From Pseudomonas syringae KCTC 12500 (GTDB lineage: Bacteria > Pseudomonadota > Gammaproteobacteria > Pseudomonadales > Pseudomonadaceae): a stretch of 64,000 nucleotides of DNA. Below are positions 1 through 9,899 of this stretch, piece by piece. A program made the position numbers and the translations under genes. The stretch covers positions 395,501-459,500 of the forward strand of contig NZ_AYTM02000002.1 of NCBI RefSeq assembly GCF_000507185.2, read 5' to 3'. Positions within the stretch are counted from its first letter, which is position 1. Each line of letters begins with the position of its first letter. A model generated the notes under the pieces. It did not search any database. It was not told where the DNA came from and was given only the letters and a program-made list of their open reading frames with translations.

Positions 1-355
1 CGTCACGGCCGGTTTTAGCTTCAATTGACCGAATTGCGTCGCTGACCATGCGCGTATTGCGGTGTACCGAGCGTGGCGCCCAGTCACCCTTGCGCACTTC
101 ATCGAGCATCGCACCACGGATGCGAATGCCAGCATAGGTCTCGAAACTCGCACCCTTGGTGGAATCATACTTGGTGGAGACTTCAAGCAGGCCGATCATG
201 CCGGCCTGGATCAGATCCTCGACCTGCACGCTGGCCGGCAAGCGCGCCAGCAGATGATAAGCGATACGCTTGACCAGTGGCGCATAGCGCTCGATCAACT
301 CGTACTGTGAATTACGGGAAGTCTTGCTGTACATCTGGTAGCCGCTCGCAGTCAT
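1..355 (-). CDS. fliA: RNA polymerase sigma-28 factor FliA (partial, C-terminus outside window)
   Basis: Only about the first 118 codons are in the window; the gene runs off the left edge. The visible part reads MTASGYQMYSKTSR and then a sigma region 1.2/2 sequence with LIERYAPLVKRIAYHLLARLP, VEDLIQAGMIGLLEV and FETYAGIRIRGAMLDEVRK, the core-binding and -10 recognition region of the flagellar sigma factor. The start ATG (355-353) overlaps the fleN stop in an ATGA arrangement, so the two are translationally coupled. FliA would transcribe the sigma-28 type promoters seen before fliC and flgM and be held by FlgM. Family assignment is firm; completeness cannot be judged. Confidence 0.95.
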   Translation of the reverse strand, partial: MTASGYQMYSKTSRNSQYELIERYAPLVKRIAYHLLARLPASVQVEDLIQAGMIGLLEVSTKYDSTKGASFETYAGIRIRGAMLDEVRKGDWAPRSVHRNTRMVSDAIRSIEAKTGRD

Positions 356-1185
356 TGCACAGGCCCTGCACTGGTCTGGTGAACGAGTCGCTCAACGAAG
401 AACTCGAGATGACCCCGCGGATTGGCTGGCAACGGCCAGGTATCAACCTTCTGGGCAATGGCCTTGAAGGCCAGTGCACATTTGGAACGCGGGAATGCTT
501 CGTAAACAGCGCGCTGTTTCTGTACCGCCTTGCGTACGCACTCGTCGTACGGCACGGCACCTACATACTGCAGAGCAACATCGAGAAAACGATCCGTCAC
601 TTTGGTCAGTTTGGCGAACAGGTTGCGCCCTTCCTGCGGGCTCTGTGCCATGTTGGCCAGCACCCGGAAGCGGTTCATGCCGTAATCGCGGTTGAGCAGT
701 TTGATCAGGGCGTAGGCATCGGTGATCGACGTGGGCTCATCGCACACCACCAGCAGCACTTCCTGAGCGGCGCGCACGAAGCTGACCACCGACTCACCGA
801 TACCGGCGGCTGTGTCGATCACCAGCACATCGAGGTTGTCGCCAATCTCACTGAACGCCTGGATCAAGCCCGCATGCTGGGCGGGCGACAGATGCACCAT
901 GCTCTGGGTGCCGGAAGCGGCGGGTACGATTCGAACCCCGCCCGGCCCCTGCAACAGCACGTCGCGCAACTCACAACGCCCCTCCATGACATCGGCAAGC
1001 GTGCGTTTGGGCGTCAACCCAAGCAGCACGTCGACATTGGCCAGACCCAGATCGGCGTCCAGCAGCATGACGCGACGGCCAAGCTCGGCGAGGGCCAGTG
1101 AAAGGTTCACTGACACGTTAGTCTTACCGACGCCACCTTTGCCACCGGTCACCGCGATAACCTGTACGGGATGCATGCTGCCCAT
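352..1185 (-). CDS. fleN: Flagellar number regulator FleN (FlhG/MinD-like ATPase)
   Basis: 277 residues, MinD/ParA superfamily. The deviant Walker A motif KGGVGKT is at residues 16-22 and a MinD-type LLDADLGLANVDVLLG follows. FleN binds FleQ and restrains its ATPase and activator function, keeping flagellar number at one or a few at the pole. It lies directly downstream of flhF, its usual partner, and overlaps fliA by 4 nt. An in-frame ATG at codon 4 is an alternative start. No sigma-54 element was seen in the 115-nt gap (1186-1300) that separates it from flhF. Confidence 0.95.
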   Translation of the reverse strand: MGSMHPVQVIAVTGGKGGVGKTNVSVNLSLALAELGRRVMLLDADLGLANVDVLLGLTPKRTLADVMEGRCELRDVLLQGPGGVRIVPAASGTQSMVHLSPAQHAGLIQAFSEIGDNLDVLVIDTAAGIGESVVSFVRAAQEVLLVVCDEPTSITDAYALIKLLNRDYGMNRFRVLANMAQSPQEGRNLFAKLTKVTDRFLDVALQYVGAVPYDECVRKAVQKQRAVYEAFPRSKCALAFKAIAQKVDTWPLPANPRGHLEFFVERLVHQTSAGPVQ

Positions 1186-1300
1186 GTTATTTCTTTACCT
1201 TGTCTTGCGTAGACCGAAACCACATCGAGGGCTGCACGTTCGCAAATGAACACTGTATGGCAGACCGTTGACGCAGGGACATTCCAATAATATCCATCAC

Positions 1301-2629
1301 TTAACCCACTCTCTTGCCAGGGGTGTGATAGAGGTCAGCAAACATATCAGCCATTGCTTCTTCGCTAGGCTCGTCCTGCATCTGCACACTCACAGCGCGG
1401 CTTACCAACTGATGACGACGCGGAGTATGCAGGTCATCAGGAATACGTGGTCCGTCCGTGAGGTAGGCCACAGGTAGTTCGTGACTGATCGCCAGGCTCA
1501 GGACTTCACCAAGGCTGGCAGTTTCATCAAGCTTGGTCAGAATGCATCCGGCCAGGCCACAACGTTTGTAACTGTGATACGCGGCTGTCAGCACCTGCTT
1601 CTGGCTGGTGGTTGCCAGTACCAGATAGTTGCGCGACTTGATGCCGCGACCCGCGAGGCTTTCCAGCTGCATGCGCAGCGCAGGATCACTGGCTTGCAGG
1701 CCGGCGGTGTCAATCAGTACCACGCGTTTGCGCAACAGCGGTTCCAGCGCCTGAACCAGAGACTGGCCAGGATCGATATGGGTGACCGGTACGTTGAGGA
1801 TGCGCCCAAGGGTCTTGAGCTGCTCCTGCGCGCCGATACGGAAACTGTCCATGCTGACCAGTGCGATATTCTGCGGGCCGTACTTCAGCACGTAACGTGC
1901 TGCCAGTTTGGCCAGGGTGGTGGTCTTGCCCATTCCGGCAGGACCGACCATTGCAATCACGCCGCCCTCTTCGAGCGGCTCGACTTCGGGTACGGCGATC
2001 ATGCGGGCCAGGTGCGCCAGCAGCATGCGCCAGGCCTGACGAGGCTCGTCAATCTCCGGAATCATCGACAGCAGGTCGCGTGACAGCGGGCCGGACAGGC
2101 CGACACGTTGCAGGCGGCGCCAAAGGTTGGCTTGCTGCGGACGACTGCCCTGCAGCTGGTTCCAGGCCAGCGAGCCGAGCTGGACTTCCAGCAACTCACG
2201 CAGGCCGTTCAATTCGGAGCGCATCGAGTCATAGGCGCGCTGGCCAATGGCAGGCTCGGCGGCCTGTGCCGGTGCGTACGCGAATGGACGCGGCGGCTCT
2301 TCGAGCGTCGGCTCAATGTGCGTATCGGCAGGGTTGGCCGGCTTGCCGGAAAACAGCTGCAGGTTGATCGATGCGTCGCTGTCGCTGCGGTTGTTCAATT
2401 CGGCCTGGGCGGAGACGATGCGCGACTGAGTCTTGCGCAGCTCGTCTTCCAGTTCCATGTTCGGCACACGCGGTGCCAGGGCGGACAGCTTGTAATCCAG
2501 AGCAGCAGTCAGCTCTACGCCACCGGCAATGCGCCGGTTACCGATGATGGCCGCTTCAGCGCCCAGCTCATCGCGAACCAGCTTCATGGCTTGACGCATA
2601 TCGGCGGCGAAAAATCGCTTAACTTGCAT
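1301..2629 (-). CDS. flhF: Flagellar polar-placement GTPase FlhF
   Basis: 442 residues. SRP-type GTPase with an N-terminal basic region (MQVKRFFAADMRQAMKLVRD), a variable linker to about residue 160 and an NG domain. The P-loop GPAGMGKT is at 229-236, followed by DSFRIGAQEQL and, further on, a DTAG motif and TKLDE. FlhF sets the polar site and recruits early basal-body parts. The ATG is preceded by GAGGTAGT at good spacing, and only 11 nt separate it from the flhA stop, so it is co-transcribed with flhA. Confidence 0.96.
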   Translation of the reverse strand: MQVKRFFAADMRQAMKLVRDELGAEAAIIGNRRIAGGVELTAALDYKLSALAPRVPNMELEDELRKTQSRIVSAQAELNNRSDSDASINLQLFSGKPANPADTHIEPTLEEPPRPFAYAPAQAAEPAIGQRAYDSMRSELNGLRELLEVQLGSLAWNQLQGSRPQQANLWRRLQRVGLSGPLSRDLLSMIPEIDEPRQAWRMLLAHLARMIAVPEVEPLEEGGVIAMVGPAGMGKTTTLAKLAARYVLKYGPQNIALVSMDSFRIGAQEQLKTLGRILNVPVTHIDPGQSLVQALEPLLRKRVVLIDTAGLQASDPALRMQLESLAGRGIKSRNYLVLATTSQKQVLTAAYHSYKRCGLAGCILTKLDETASLGEVLSLAISHELPVAYLTDGPRIPDDLHTPRRHQLVSRAVSVQMQDEPSEEAMADMFADLYHTPGKRVG

Positions 2630-2640
2630 GACTCACTACC

Positions 2641-4770
2641 TCAGCCGTTTGGCCCGACAGTCGCTACGATGGTTACTTGCTTGTTGTCCGGAATTTCCTG
2701 GTACGCCAGAACATGCATGTTCGGTACAGCCAATCGTCCAAATCGTGACAGCATCGCCCGGACAGGCCCTGCTACCAGAAGAATTACCGGCAACCCTTGC
2801 ATCTCCTGACGCTGGGCGGCCTCGATCAACGAACGCTGGAGCTTCTCAGCCATGCTTGGCTCAAGAAGAACGCCTTCTTCCTGACCCTGACCAGCCTTCT
2901 GCAAACTATTGAGCAATATCTGTTCCAACCTTGGTTCCAGAGTGATAACAGGCAGCTCCGGCTCAACGCCTACAATGCTTTGGACGATTGCGCGACTCAG
3001 ACCAACGCGCACCGCGGCCACCAAAGCGGCGGTATCTTGACTCTTCCCGGCGTTGTTGGCGATAGCCTCTGCAATGCTGCGAATATCACGGACAGGTACG
3101 TGTTCAGCCAGCAGCGCTTGCAGCACGTTGAGCAGCGAGGACAGCGACAGCACGCCAGGTACCAGCTCTTCAGCCAGCTTGGGCGAGCTTTTGGCCAGCA
3201 ATTGCATCAATTGCTGGACTTCCTCGTGGCCGATCAGCTCATGCGAATGCTTGTAGAGAATCTGGTTCAAGTGAGTCGCCACTACAGTACTGGCATCGAC
3301 CACCGTGTACCCCAGCGACTGAGCCTGACTGCGCTGGCTTATTTCGATCCACACGGCTTCCAGACCAAACGCCGGATCTCTGGCGGTGATGCCGTTAAGG
3401 GTGCCGAACACTTGACCGGGGTTGATCGCCAGCTCGCGATCCGGGTAGATCTCGGCCTCGGCCAGAATCACGCCCATCAGTGTCAGACGATAGGCGCTTG
3501 GCGCCAGATCAAGGTTGTCGCGAATGTGCACGGTGGGCATCAGAAAACCGAGCTCTTGCGAGAGCTTCTTGCGCACACCCTTGATACGCGCCAGCAACTG
3601 ACCACCCTGATTGCGATCCACCAGCGGAATCAGGCGGTAACCTACTTCCAGGCCGATGATATCGATGGGGGTGACGTCATCCCAGCCCAGCTCCTTGGAG
3701 TCTTGAACGCGGGTCGGTGACGGCAGCAGGTCCTGTTGACGCTGCACTTCGGCCAGCGCCTCGACCTTCACCTGGTTGTCTTTCTTCCACAGCAGGTAAG
3801 CACCACCTGCGGCCACCAGGCCAAGGCCGATGAAGGAGAAATGCGGCATGCCTGGCACCAGACCCATCACGATCATGATGGCGGCAGATACAGCCAGCGC
3901 CTTGGGCGAGGCAAACATCTGGCGATTGATCAGCTTGCCCATCTCTTCAGAACCGGAAGCACGGGTCACCATGATCGCGGCAGCGGTGGACAGCAGCAGT
4001 GATGGCAATTGCGCCACCAAACCGTCACCGATGGTCAACAGGGTGTAAACGCGACCCGCATCGGCGAAGGTCATGTTGTGCTGAAAGATACCGACCAGCA
4101 TGCCGCCGATCAGGTTGATGAACAGAATCAGCAGGCCGGCAATCGCGTCACCGCGTACAAACTTGCTGGCACCGTCCATGGACCCGTAGAACTCGGCTTC
4201 CTGGGCCACTTCGGCACGACGGCGCTTGGCTTCCGGCTGGTCGATAAGACCGGCGTTGAGATCGGCGTCGATCGCCATCTGTTTGCCGGGCATCGCGTCG
4301 AGGGTGAAGCGCGCGCTTACCTCGGAAATACGGCCGGCACCCTTGGTGATAACCACGAAGTTGATGATCATCAGAATCGCGAACACCACGATACCGACGA
4401 CGTAGTTGCCACCGATCACCACTTCACCGAAGGCCTGAATCACCTTGCCCGCCGCGGCGTGGCCGTCCTGGCCGTGAAGCATCACCACCCGGGTGGAAGC
4501 CACGTTCAGCGCCAGACGCAGCAACGTGGCGACCAGCAGAATGGTCGGAAACACAGAAAAATCCAGCGGCCGCAGGGCGTATACGCAGACCAGCAGCACG
4601 ACGATGGACAGTGCAATGTTGAACGTGAAAAGTACGTCCAGCAGGAACGGCGGCATGGGCAACATCATCATTGCCAGCATGATCAGCAACAACAACGGAA
4701 CGCCCAACTGACCACGGCCCAGGCCTGTGATGTTGCTGCGTGCGCTACTGAGTAATTGAGAGCGATCCAC
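2641..4770 (-). CDS. flhA: Flagellar type III export gate protein FlhA
   Basis: 709 residues, the usual FlhA length. The N-terminal half has multiple membrane segments, starting near residues 22-65. The conserved FHIPEP-family signature (RFTLDAMPGKQMAIDADL) is at about 154-171. The large cytoplasmic C-terminal domain forms the nonameric docking ring for chaperone-substrate complexes. The start is GTG with AGGT upstream. A sigma-54 type element lies 65 nt before the start (4835-4849), so this is the head of the flhA-flhF-fleN-fliA unit. Confidence 0.97.
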   Translation of the reverse strand: MDRSQLLSSARSNITGLGRGQLGVPLLLLIMLAMMMLPMPPFLLDVLFTFNIALSIVVLLVCVYALRPLDFSVFPTILLVATLLRLALNVASTRVVMLHGQDGHAAAGKVIQAFGEVVIGGNYVVGIVVFAILMIINFVVITKGAGRISEVSARFTLDAMPGKQMAIDADLNAGLIDQPEAKRRRAEVAQEAEFYGSMDGASKFVRGDAIAGLLILFINLIGGMLVGIFQHNMTFADAGRVYTLLTIGDGLVAQLPSLLLSTAAAIMVTRASGSEEMGKLINRQMFASPKALAVSAAIMIVMGLVPGMPHFSFIGLGLVAAGGAYLLWKKDNQVKVEALAEVQRQQDLLPSPTRVQDSKELGWDDVTPIDIIGLEVGYRLIPLVDRNQGGQLLARIKGVRKKLSQELGFLMPTVHIRDNLDLAPSAYRLTLMGVILAEAEIYPDRELAINPGQVFGTLNGITARDPAFGLEAVWIEISQRSQAQSLGYTVVDASTVVATHLNQILYKHSHELIGHEEVQQLMQLLAKSSPKLAEELVPGVLSLSSLLNVLQALLAEHVPVRDIRSIAEAIANNAGKSQDTAALVAAVRVGLSRAIVQSIVGVEPELPVITLEPRLEQILLNSLQKAGQGQEEGVLLEPSMAEKLQRSLIEAAQRQEMQGLPVILLVAGPVRAMLSRFGRLAVPNMHVLAYQEIPDNKQVTIVATVGPNG

Positions 4771-4834
4771 TGATTCGTTACCTGCGCACTAGATCAAAAC
4801 ATTGACGCCGATGGCGCCCTGTATCGACCCTGTT

Positions 4835-4849
4835 GCAAAAAGCTGTCCA
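4835..4849 (-). promoter_or_regulatory. Candidate sigma-54 promoter of flhA
   Basis: On the minus strand TGGACAGCTTTTTGC has the invariant GG and GC separated by 10 nt, though the -24 box is TGGACA instead of TGGCAC. It lies 65 nt upstream of the flhA GTG. The rest of the 214-nt flhB-flhA gap (4771-4984) shows no convincing gene. Confidence 0.6.
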
Positions 4850-4984
4850 ACTTTTACAAAGCCAGCGGCGGTAAGGTTTTAGAGACACAAGCCAGGTTAA
4901 ACCGGAGCGCGGACCGCCCGGAACGGCATGCCCACGCGGAGCATGGGCAAGATGGTGGTCTGCCGGCAACGAAGGGAGAGCGGG

Positions 4985-6121
4985 CTACGCGTCGCGCTGC
5001 AGGTCGGGAGGAATCTTGATGTCGCCCAGAGGGTCGGGGCGCTTGCCCTGACCGGCGCGGAACTGGCGGATCTGGTAGACGTAGGCCAGCACCTGTGCGA
5101 CCGCCAGATACAGGCCGGCGGGGATTTCCTGGTCAAGCTCGGTGCTGTAGTAGATAGAACGCGCCAGTGCCGCAGACTCCAGAATCAGGATCTCGTTATG
5201 CGCGCCGATTTCGCGAATTTTCAGTGCCACCAGGTCAGTACCCTTGGCCAGCAACATCGGCGCCCCGCCCTGTTCGGGATCGTATTTCAGGGCGACGGCA
5301 AAGTGTGTCGGGTTGGTAATGATCACGTCGGCCTCGGGGACGGAGGCCATCATGCGTCGCTGGGACATTTCACGCTGCAGCTGACGAATGCGCTGCTTGA
5401 CCTCCGGGCTGCCCTCGCTGTTCTTGTGCTCGTCGCGCACTTCCTGCTTGGTCATCAGCAGCTTCTTGTGCGCCTCATACAACACAAACGGCACATCCGC
5501 CGCCGCGATAAATATCAGGCCACACGCCATCCAGAAACTGCTCCAGCCCACCACCATCAGGCTATGGATCATGGCCTGCTCGAGCGGCTCGTGAGCAATC
5601 GCAACCAGGTCCTTGCGCTCGTTGTTAAGAACCACCAGCGCCACGGCCAGGATGATCAGAAATTTTCCGAAGGACTTGAGCAATTCAACCAGCGCATGCG
5701 GCGAGAACATGCGCTTTAGCCCCGCTGCCGGGTTCATCCGGCTGAACTTGGGCATCAACGATTTGGTTGCGAACAGCCAGCCGCCGAGCATGATCGGCCC
5801 CACCAATGCAGCGACCAGCATGGCGATCAGAAACGGCAGGACCACGATCAGCGCATGCATCCCGGAACTGAGCAGCGCCTTGCCCATGTAAGACTGATCC
5901 ATCAGGGTTTCACGGGATATCGTGAAATTGTCGCGCATCAGCTCGGACATCATCAGGGCGATATCGGAGCCGAACACCAGTAAACCGCCCGCCCCCATCA
6001 GCATCACTACCAGCGTGGTTAGTTCCTTGGAGCGCGCGATCTGGCCGTCAGCCCGTGAGTCCTTGACCTTTTTTTCCGTGGGGTCTTCTGTTTTGTCCTG
6101 GCCATTCTCGTTTTCTGCCAT
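4985..6121 (-). CDS. flhB: Flagellar export switch protein FlhB
   Basis: 378 residues. The N-terminus is charged and cytoplasmic, four hydrophobic segments lie between about residues 35 and 215, and a cytoplasmic domain carries the autocleavage motif NPTH at 270-273. Self-cleavage between N and P switches export from rod/hook to filament substrates together with FliK. The ATG follows the fliR stop directly (TGA-ATG), so translation is coupled. Confidence 0.97.
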   Translation of the reverse strand: MAENENGQDKTEDPTEKKVKDSRADGQIARSKELTTLVVMLMGAGGLLVFGSDIALMMSELMRDNFTISRETLMDQSYMGKALLSSGMHALIVVLPFLIAMLVAALVGPIMLGGWLFATKSLMPKFSRMNPAAGLKRMFSPHALVELLKSFGKFLIILAVALVVLNNERKDLVAIAHEPLEQAMIHSLMVVGWSSFWMACGLIFIAAADVPFVLYEAHKKLLMTKQEVRDEHKNSEGSPEVKQRIRQLQREMSQRRMMASVPEADVIITNPTHFAVALKYDPEQGGAPMLLAKGTDLVALKIREIGAHNEILILESAALARSIYYSTELDQEIPAGLYLAVAQVLAYVYQIRQFRAGQGKRPDPLGDIKIPPDLQRDA

Positions 6122-6907
6122 TCAACGAGCCCTCACCATGTCGCGCAACGCCTGCAAGGCCTGCGTAGCGATCGGTTGATACTGATTGAGAATGTCGCCC
6201 ATCGTCATCCACAGAATGACCATGCCCATGACCAGCGTAAGCGGGAAGCCGATGGAAAAGATGTTGAGTTGCGGCGCGGCGCGGGTCATGACCCCGAAAG
6301 CGATGTTAATGATCAGCAGCGCGGTAATCGCAGGCAACACCAGTCGCATGCCCGAAGCCAGTACCCAGCCCAACCCATTGGCCAGCTCCCAGAAGTTATT
6401 GACCAGCAAACCACTGCCGACCGGCATCGTGGTAAAGCTCTCGACGAGAATCTCCAGCACCACCAGATGGCCATTCATGGCCAGGAACAACAGGGTGACC
6501 AGCATCGTGAAGAATTGGCCGATGGTCGCGGAGGAAACACCGTTGGTAGGGTCGACCATCGACGCAAAGCCCATCCCCATCTGCGTCGAGATGATCTGCC
6601 CCGCGACCACGAAGATATGGAAGAACAACTGCAGCGACAGGCCCATCCCGGCGCCGATGATGATCTGCTCACCGATCAGCAACAACGCGCTCAGGTCGAG
6701 CGCCTGCACGGGCGGCATGGCAGGTAGCGCAGGCGCGACCACCACGGTAATCGCCACGGCGAGGTACATGCGTACGCGACGCGGGACCAGTGTGGTGCCG
6801 ATGATCGGCATGGTCATCAGCAACGCGATGATGCGAAATAGCGGCAGCATGAAACTCGCTACCCAGGTACTGATCTGGGTATCGGTCAGCGCAAGCATCG
6901 GCTGCAT
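6122..6907 (-). CDS. fliR: Flagellar export apparatus protein FliR
   Basis: 261 residues, almost entirely hydrophobic with about six membrane-spanning stretches. Typical FliR segments such as GMGFASMVDPTNG and FSIGFPLTLVMGM are present. It forms the export gate with FliP and FliQ at the centre of the MS ring. It sits in the usual fliP-Q-R-flhB order, 6 nt after fliQ. Confidence 0.96.
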   Translation of the reverse strand: MQPMLALTDTQISTWVASFMLPLFRIIALLMTMPIIGTTLVPRRVRMYLAVAITVVVAPALPAMPPVQALDLSALLLIGEQIIIGAGMGLSLQLFFHIFVVAGQIISTQMGMGFASMVDPTNGVSSATIGQFFTMLVTLLFLAMNGHLVVLEILVESFTTMPVGSGLLVNNFWELANGLGWVLASGMRLVLPAITALLIINIAFGVMTRAAPQLNIFSIGFPLTLVMGMVILWMTMGDILNQYQPIATQALQALRDMVRAR

Positions 6908-6913
6908 GCAGTG

Positions 6914-7183
6914 CTAGCCGATCAGTGTCGGAATACTGGTGTACAACGACAGCATGTATTCCATGAATATTTTCAACAGCCACGGGCCGATGACGATGAG
7001 GGTGATGAGCATCACCAGCAGGCGCGGCAGGAAGCTCAAGGTCTGTTCGTTGATCTGCGTGGCGGCCTGAAACATGGCCACCAGCAGACCGCACAACAGA
7101 CTTGGCACTACAAGAATCGCGACCAGCACAGTAGTCAGCCACAGGGCCTCGCGGAACAGATCGACGGCTACTTCCGGCGTCAT
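6914..7183 (-). CDS. fliQ: Flagellar export apparatus protein FliQ
   Basis: 89 residues with two hydrophobic helices, starting MTPEVAVDLFREALWL as in the family. It is the small gate subunit packed around the FliP ring. Start and length are standard, and a 25-nt gap separates it from fliP. Confidence 0.96.
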   Translation of the reverse strand: MTPEVAVDLFREALWLTTVLVAILVVPSLLCGLLVAMFQAATQINEQTLSFLPRLLVMLITLIVIGPWLLKIFMEYMLSLYTSIPTLIG

Positions 7184-7208
7184 CGGGCAGACTCCTCAGT
7201 AAAACGGC

Positions 7209-7961
7209 TCATACGCCACCAAAACTGCCAGCCAGGGTGCCGACAATCAGCGCCCAGCCGTCCACCAGCACAAACAACATGATCTTGAACGGCAGAGAAA
7301 TGATCAGCGGCGACAGCATCATCATACCCATCGCCATCAGCACACTGGCCACCACCATATCGATGATCAGAAACGGAATGAAGATCATGAAACCGATCTG
7401 AAACGCCGTCTTGAGTTCCGAAATCACGAACGCCGGAACCAGAATGGTCAATGGCGCGGCATCCGGGGTCGGGATGTCGGTACGCTTGGACAAGCGCATG
7501 AACAGCTCGAGGTCACTGGTGCGCGTCTGGGCCAGCATGAAGTCCTTGATCGGCACCTGCGCCTTGGCCACCGCATCCTGCGCCGAAAGCTTCTCGGCCA
7601 GATAAGGCTGCAAGGCATCCTGATTCACCCGGTCGAAGACCGGCGCCATGATGAACATGGTCAGAAACAACGCCATGCCGGTGAGGATCTGGTTCGACGG
7701 CGTCTGCTGCAGGCCGAGGGCCTGACGCAGAATCGAGAAGACGATGATGATTCGCGTGAAGCTGGTCATCAACATGACGAACGCCGGAATGAAGCTCAGC
7801 GCAGTCATGATCAGCAGAATCTGCAGACTGACCGAATACTCCTGCTGACCATCGGCACCGTTGGACAGCGTGATCGCCTGGATCGACAGTGGATCGGCCG
7901 CCAACGCAGCAGGCGTCACCATGACCAGCAACAGCAGTATCAGGAAACGCAAGGCGCCCAT
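7209..7961 (-). CDS. fliP: Flagellar export apparatus protein FliP
   Basis: 250 residues with a cleavable signal peptide ([21 protein letters not shown]) and then the FliP/YscR domain, including [20 protein letters not shown] and the later [19 protein letters not shown] stretch. It forms the pentameric core of the gate. Its ATG shares one base with the fliO stop (TAATG), which couples translation. Confidence 0.97.
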   Translation of the reverse strand: MGALRFLILLLLVMVTPAALAADPLSIQAITLSNGADGQQEYSVSLQILLIMTALSFIPAFVMLMTSFTRIIIVFSILRQALGLQQTPSNQILTGMALFLTMFIMAPVFDRVNQDALQPYLAEKLSAQDAVAKAQVPIKDFMLAQTRTSDLELFMRLSKRTDIPTPDAAPLTILVPAFVISELKTAFQIGFMIFIPFLIIDMVVASVLMAMGMMMLSPLIISLPFKIMLFVLVDGWALIVGTLAGSFGGV

Positions 7962-8401
7962 TACTTCTTGTCCTTATCCTTGCCCATCAGCTCCATCAGG
8001 CGCTGAGCGAATTCAGGGGTAGCCTGCTCGCGCACCGGCACCTGTACGGGCTCCTTGAGCACATGCAGAGGCGTGATTCGCCCGGGCGTAATGCCCAGCA
8101 GCACTTGTTCATTACCGATCTGCACAAGCACCAGCCGATCACGCGGGCCCAGTGCGCGCGAACTCACCAGCTCGATCACCTGATTGCTGTTCGGCCCGAC
8201 GCGCTGCACCCGGCGCATCAGCCAGGCGAGCACGAAAATCAGACCAATCACCAGGATCAGACCGAACAGCAATTGCACCACCTGCCCGCCCATGCCGCCG
8301 GAGACCGTGTTGGCCACTTGCGCAGGTGCCGCCTGAGCGGCGGGTTCGGCAGCCCAGGCCAGCGATGGCAGGGTCAGCAAAACACTCAGCCAGCGCCTCA
8401 C
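7961..8401 (-). CDS. fliO: Flagellar assembly protein FliO
   Basis: 146 residues with a GTG start immediately after the fliN stop. An N-terminal signal-like segment ends near AWAAEP, then a single transmembrane helix at about residues 42-65 ([19 protein letters not shown]) and a small cytoplasmic domain with [20 protein letters not shown]. The C-terminus is lysine-rich. FliO stabilises FliP during gate assembly. Confidence 0.93.
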   Translation of the reverse strand: MRRWLSVLLTLPSLAWAAEPAAQAAPAQVANTVSGGMGGQVVQLLFGLILVIGLIFVLAWLMRRVQRVGPNSNQVIELVSSRALGPRDRLVLVQIGNEQVLLGITPGRITPLHVLKEPVQVPVREQATPEFAQRLMELMGKDKDKK

Positions 8402-8860
8402 TTAGCGCAGCTTCTTGATGCGTTCGCTCGGGCTGATCACGTCGGTCAGACGGATGCCGAACTTTTCGTTGACCACCACCACTTCGCCATGCGCGATCAG
8501 TGTGCCGTTGACCAGCACATCCAGGGGTTCGCCTGCCAGACGGTCCAGCTCGATCACCGAGCCCTGGTTGAGCTGCAACAGGTTACGAATGTTGATGTCG
8601 GTGCTGCCTACTTCCATGGAAATCGACACCGGAATGTCGAGAATCACATCCAGGTTGGGACCATCCAGAGAAACCGGACCGGTGCTTTTCGGCACGCTGC
8701 CGAACTCCTCCATAGCCATCCGGCTACCCGAATTGCCGGCGTCCGCAGCCAGCAACGCATCAATATCAGCCTGACTGTCGCCAGCTTCGCCCAATGCAGC
8801 AGCCCATTCATCGGCCAATGCCTGGTCTTCAGCAGACGTCATATCGTTTTCATCAGCCAT
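8402..8860 (-). CDS. fliN: Flagellar motor switch protein FliN
   Basis: 152 residues. An acidic N-terminal extension of about 65 residues precedes the C-terminal SpoA domain, with LDVILDIPVSISMEVG, IRNLLQLNQGSVIELDRLAG and the closing GIRLTDVISPSERIKKL. It forms the lower C ring with FliM and binds FliH during export. It lies 61 nt after fliM. Confidence 0.96.
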   Translation of the reverse strand: MADENDMTSAEDQALADEWAAALGEAGDSQADIDALLAADAGNSGSRMAMEEFGSVPKSTGPVSLDGPNLDVILDIPVSISMEVGSTDINIRNLLQLNQGSVIELDRLAGEPLDVLVNGTLIAHGEVVVVNEKFGIRLTDVISPSERIKKLR

Positions 8861-8921
8861 CGGTTGTCCTCTGCACGCAGTATTTCAGTTACGCAACAAT
8901 TTCCGACGCAGACCTGAAAGG

Positions 8922-9890
8922 TCAGCGTCGCGCTATAGGTTCGATTACTTGCAGGGCCATCTTGCCCTTGTGCGAGCCAAGCTTGACCTTGAATGAAGGT
9001 ACGCCATTGGCACGCATGACCAGCGAGTCGCTCAGTTCCACCGGGATGACATCGCCAGGGCGCATGTGCAGGATGTCCCGCAACGGCAACTGGCGCTGGG
9101 CGATGGTCGTGGTGAGCGGCACGTTGACATCCAGCACGTCTTCCTTGAGCGCGTTGACCCAGCGCTCGTCCTGATCGTCCAGATCGGACTGGAAACCGGC
9201 GTCGAGCATTTCGCGGATCGGCTCGATCATCGAGTACGGCATGGTCACGTGCAAGTCGCCGCCACCGCCATCGAGTTCGATGTGGAAGGTGGAGATCACT
9301 ACAGCCTCGCTCGGCCCGACAATGTTGGCCATGGCCGGGTTAACTTCCGAGTTGATGTACTCGAAATTCACTTCCATGATCGCCTGCCAGGCCTCTTTGA
9401 GGTCGACAAACGCCTGATCCAGCACCATGCGTACGACACGCAGTTCGGTCGGCGTGAACTCACGGCCTTCGATCTTGGCGTGACGACCGTCACCGCCGAA
9501 AAAGTTATCCACCAGCTTGAACACCAGCTTGGCGTCGAGAATGAACAGCGCGGTGCCTCGCAGCGGCTTGATCTTGGCCAGGTTGAGGCTGGTCGGCACG
9601 TACAGGGAATGCACGTACTCACCGAACTTCATGACCTGAACACCGCCCACTGCCACATCCGCCGAGCGGCGCAGCAGGTTGAACATGCTGATACGCGTGT
9701 AGCGAGCGAATCGCTCGTTGATCATTTCCAGCGTCGGCATGCGTCCGCGGACGATCCGGTCCTGGCTGGTCAGGTCGTAACTTTTGACACTGCCAGGCTC
9801 GCTGTTGTTGTCAGTCTGGACCATCCCATCGTCGACGCCATGCAGCAGCGCATCGATCTCGTCCTGGGAGAGCAGGTCTTGCACGGCCAT
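8922..9890 (-). CDS. fliM: Flagellar motor switch protein FliM
   Basis: 322 residues. The N-terminal LLSQDEIDALLHGV is the CheY-P binding motif. A CheC-like middle domain and a C-terminal SpoA domain (VPLTTTIAQRQLPLRDILHMRPGD) follow. It is the central C-ring protein that reads CheY-P and switches rotation. It lies 9 nt after fliL in the fliL-M-N-O-P-Q-R operon. Confidence 0.97.
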   Translation of the reverse strand: MAVQDLLSQDEIDALLHGVDDGMVQTDNNSEPGSVKSYDLTSQDRIVRGRMPTLEMINERFARYTRISMFNLLRRSADVAVGGVQVMKFGEYVHSLYVPTSLNLAKIKPLRGTALFILDAKLVFKLVDNFFGGDGRHAKIEGREFTPTELRVVRMVLDQAFVDLKEAWQAIMEVNFEYINSEVNPAMANIVGPSEAVVISTFHIELDGGGGDLHVTMPYSMIEPIREMLDAGFQSDLDDQDERWVNALKEDVLDVNVPLTTTIAQRQLPLRDILHMRPGDVIPVELSDSLVMRANGVPSFKVKLGSHKGKMALQVIEPIARR

Positions 9891-9899
9891 GTGAGAGTC

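Noticed and set aside
4778..5136. Small minus-strand frames in and around the flhA-flhB gap
   Set aside because: They overlap flhB or the flhA promoter region, lack ribosome sites and have antisense-like Arg/Ser/Thr composition.
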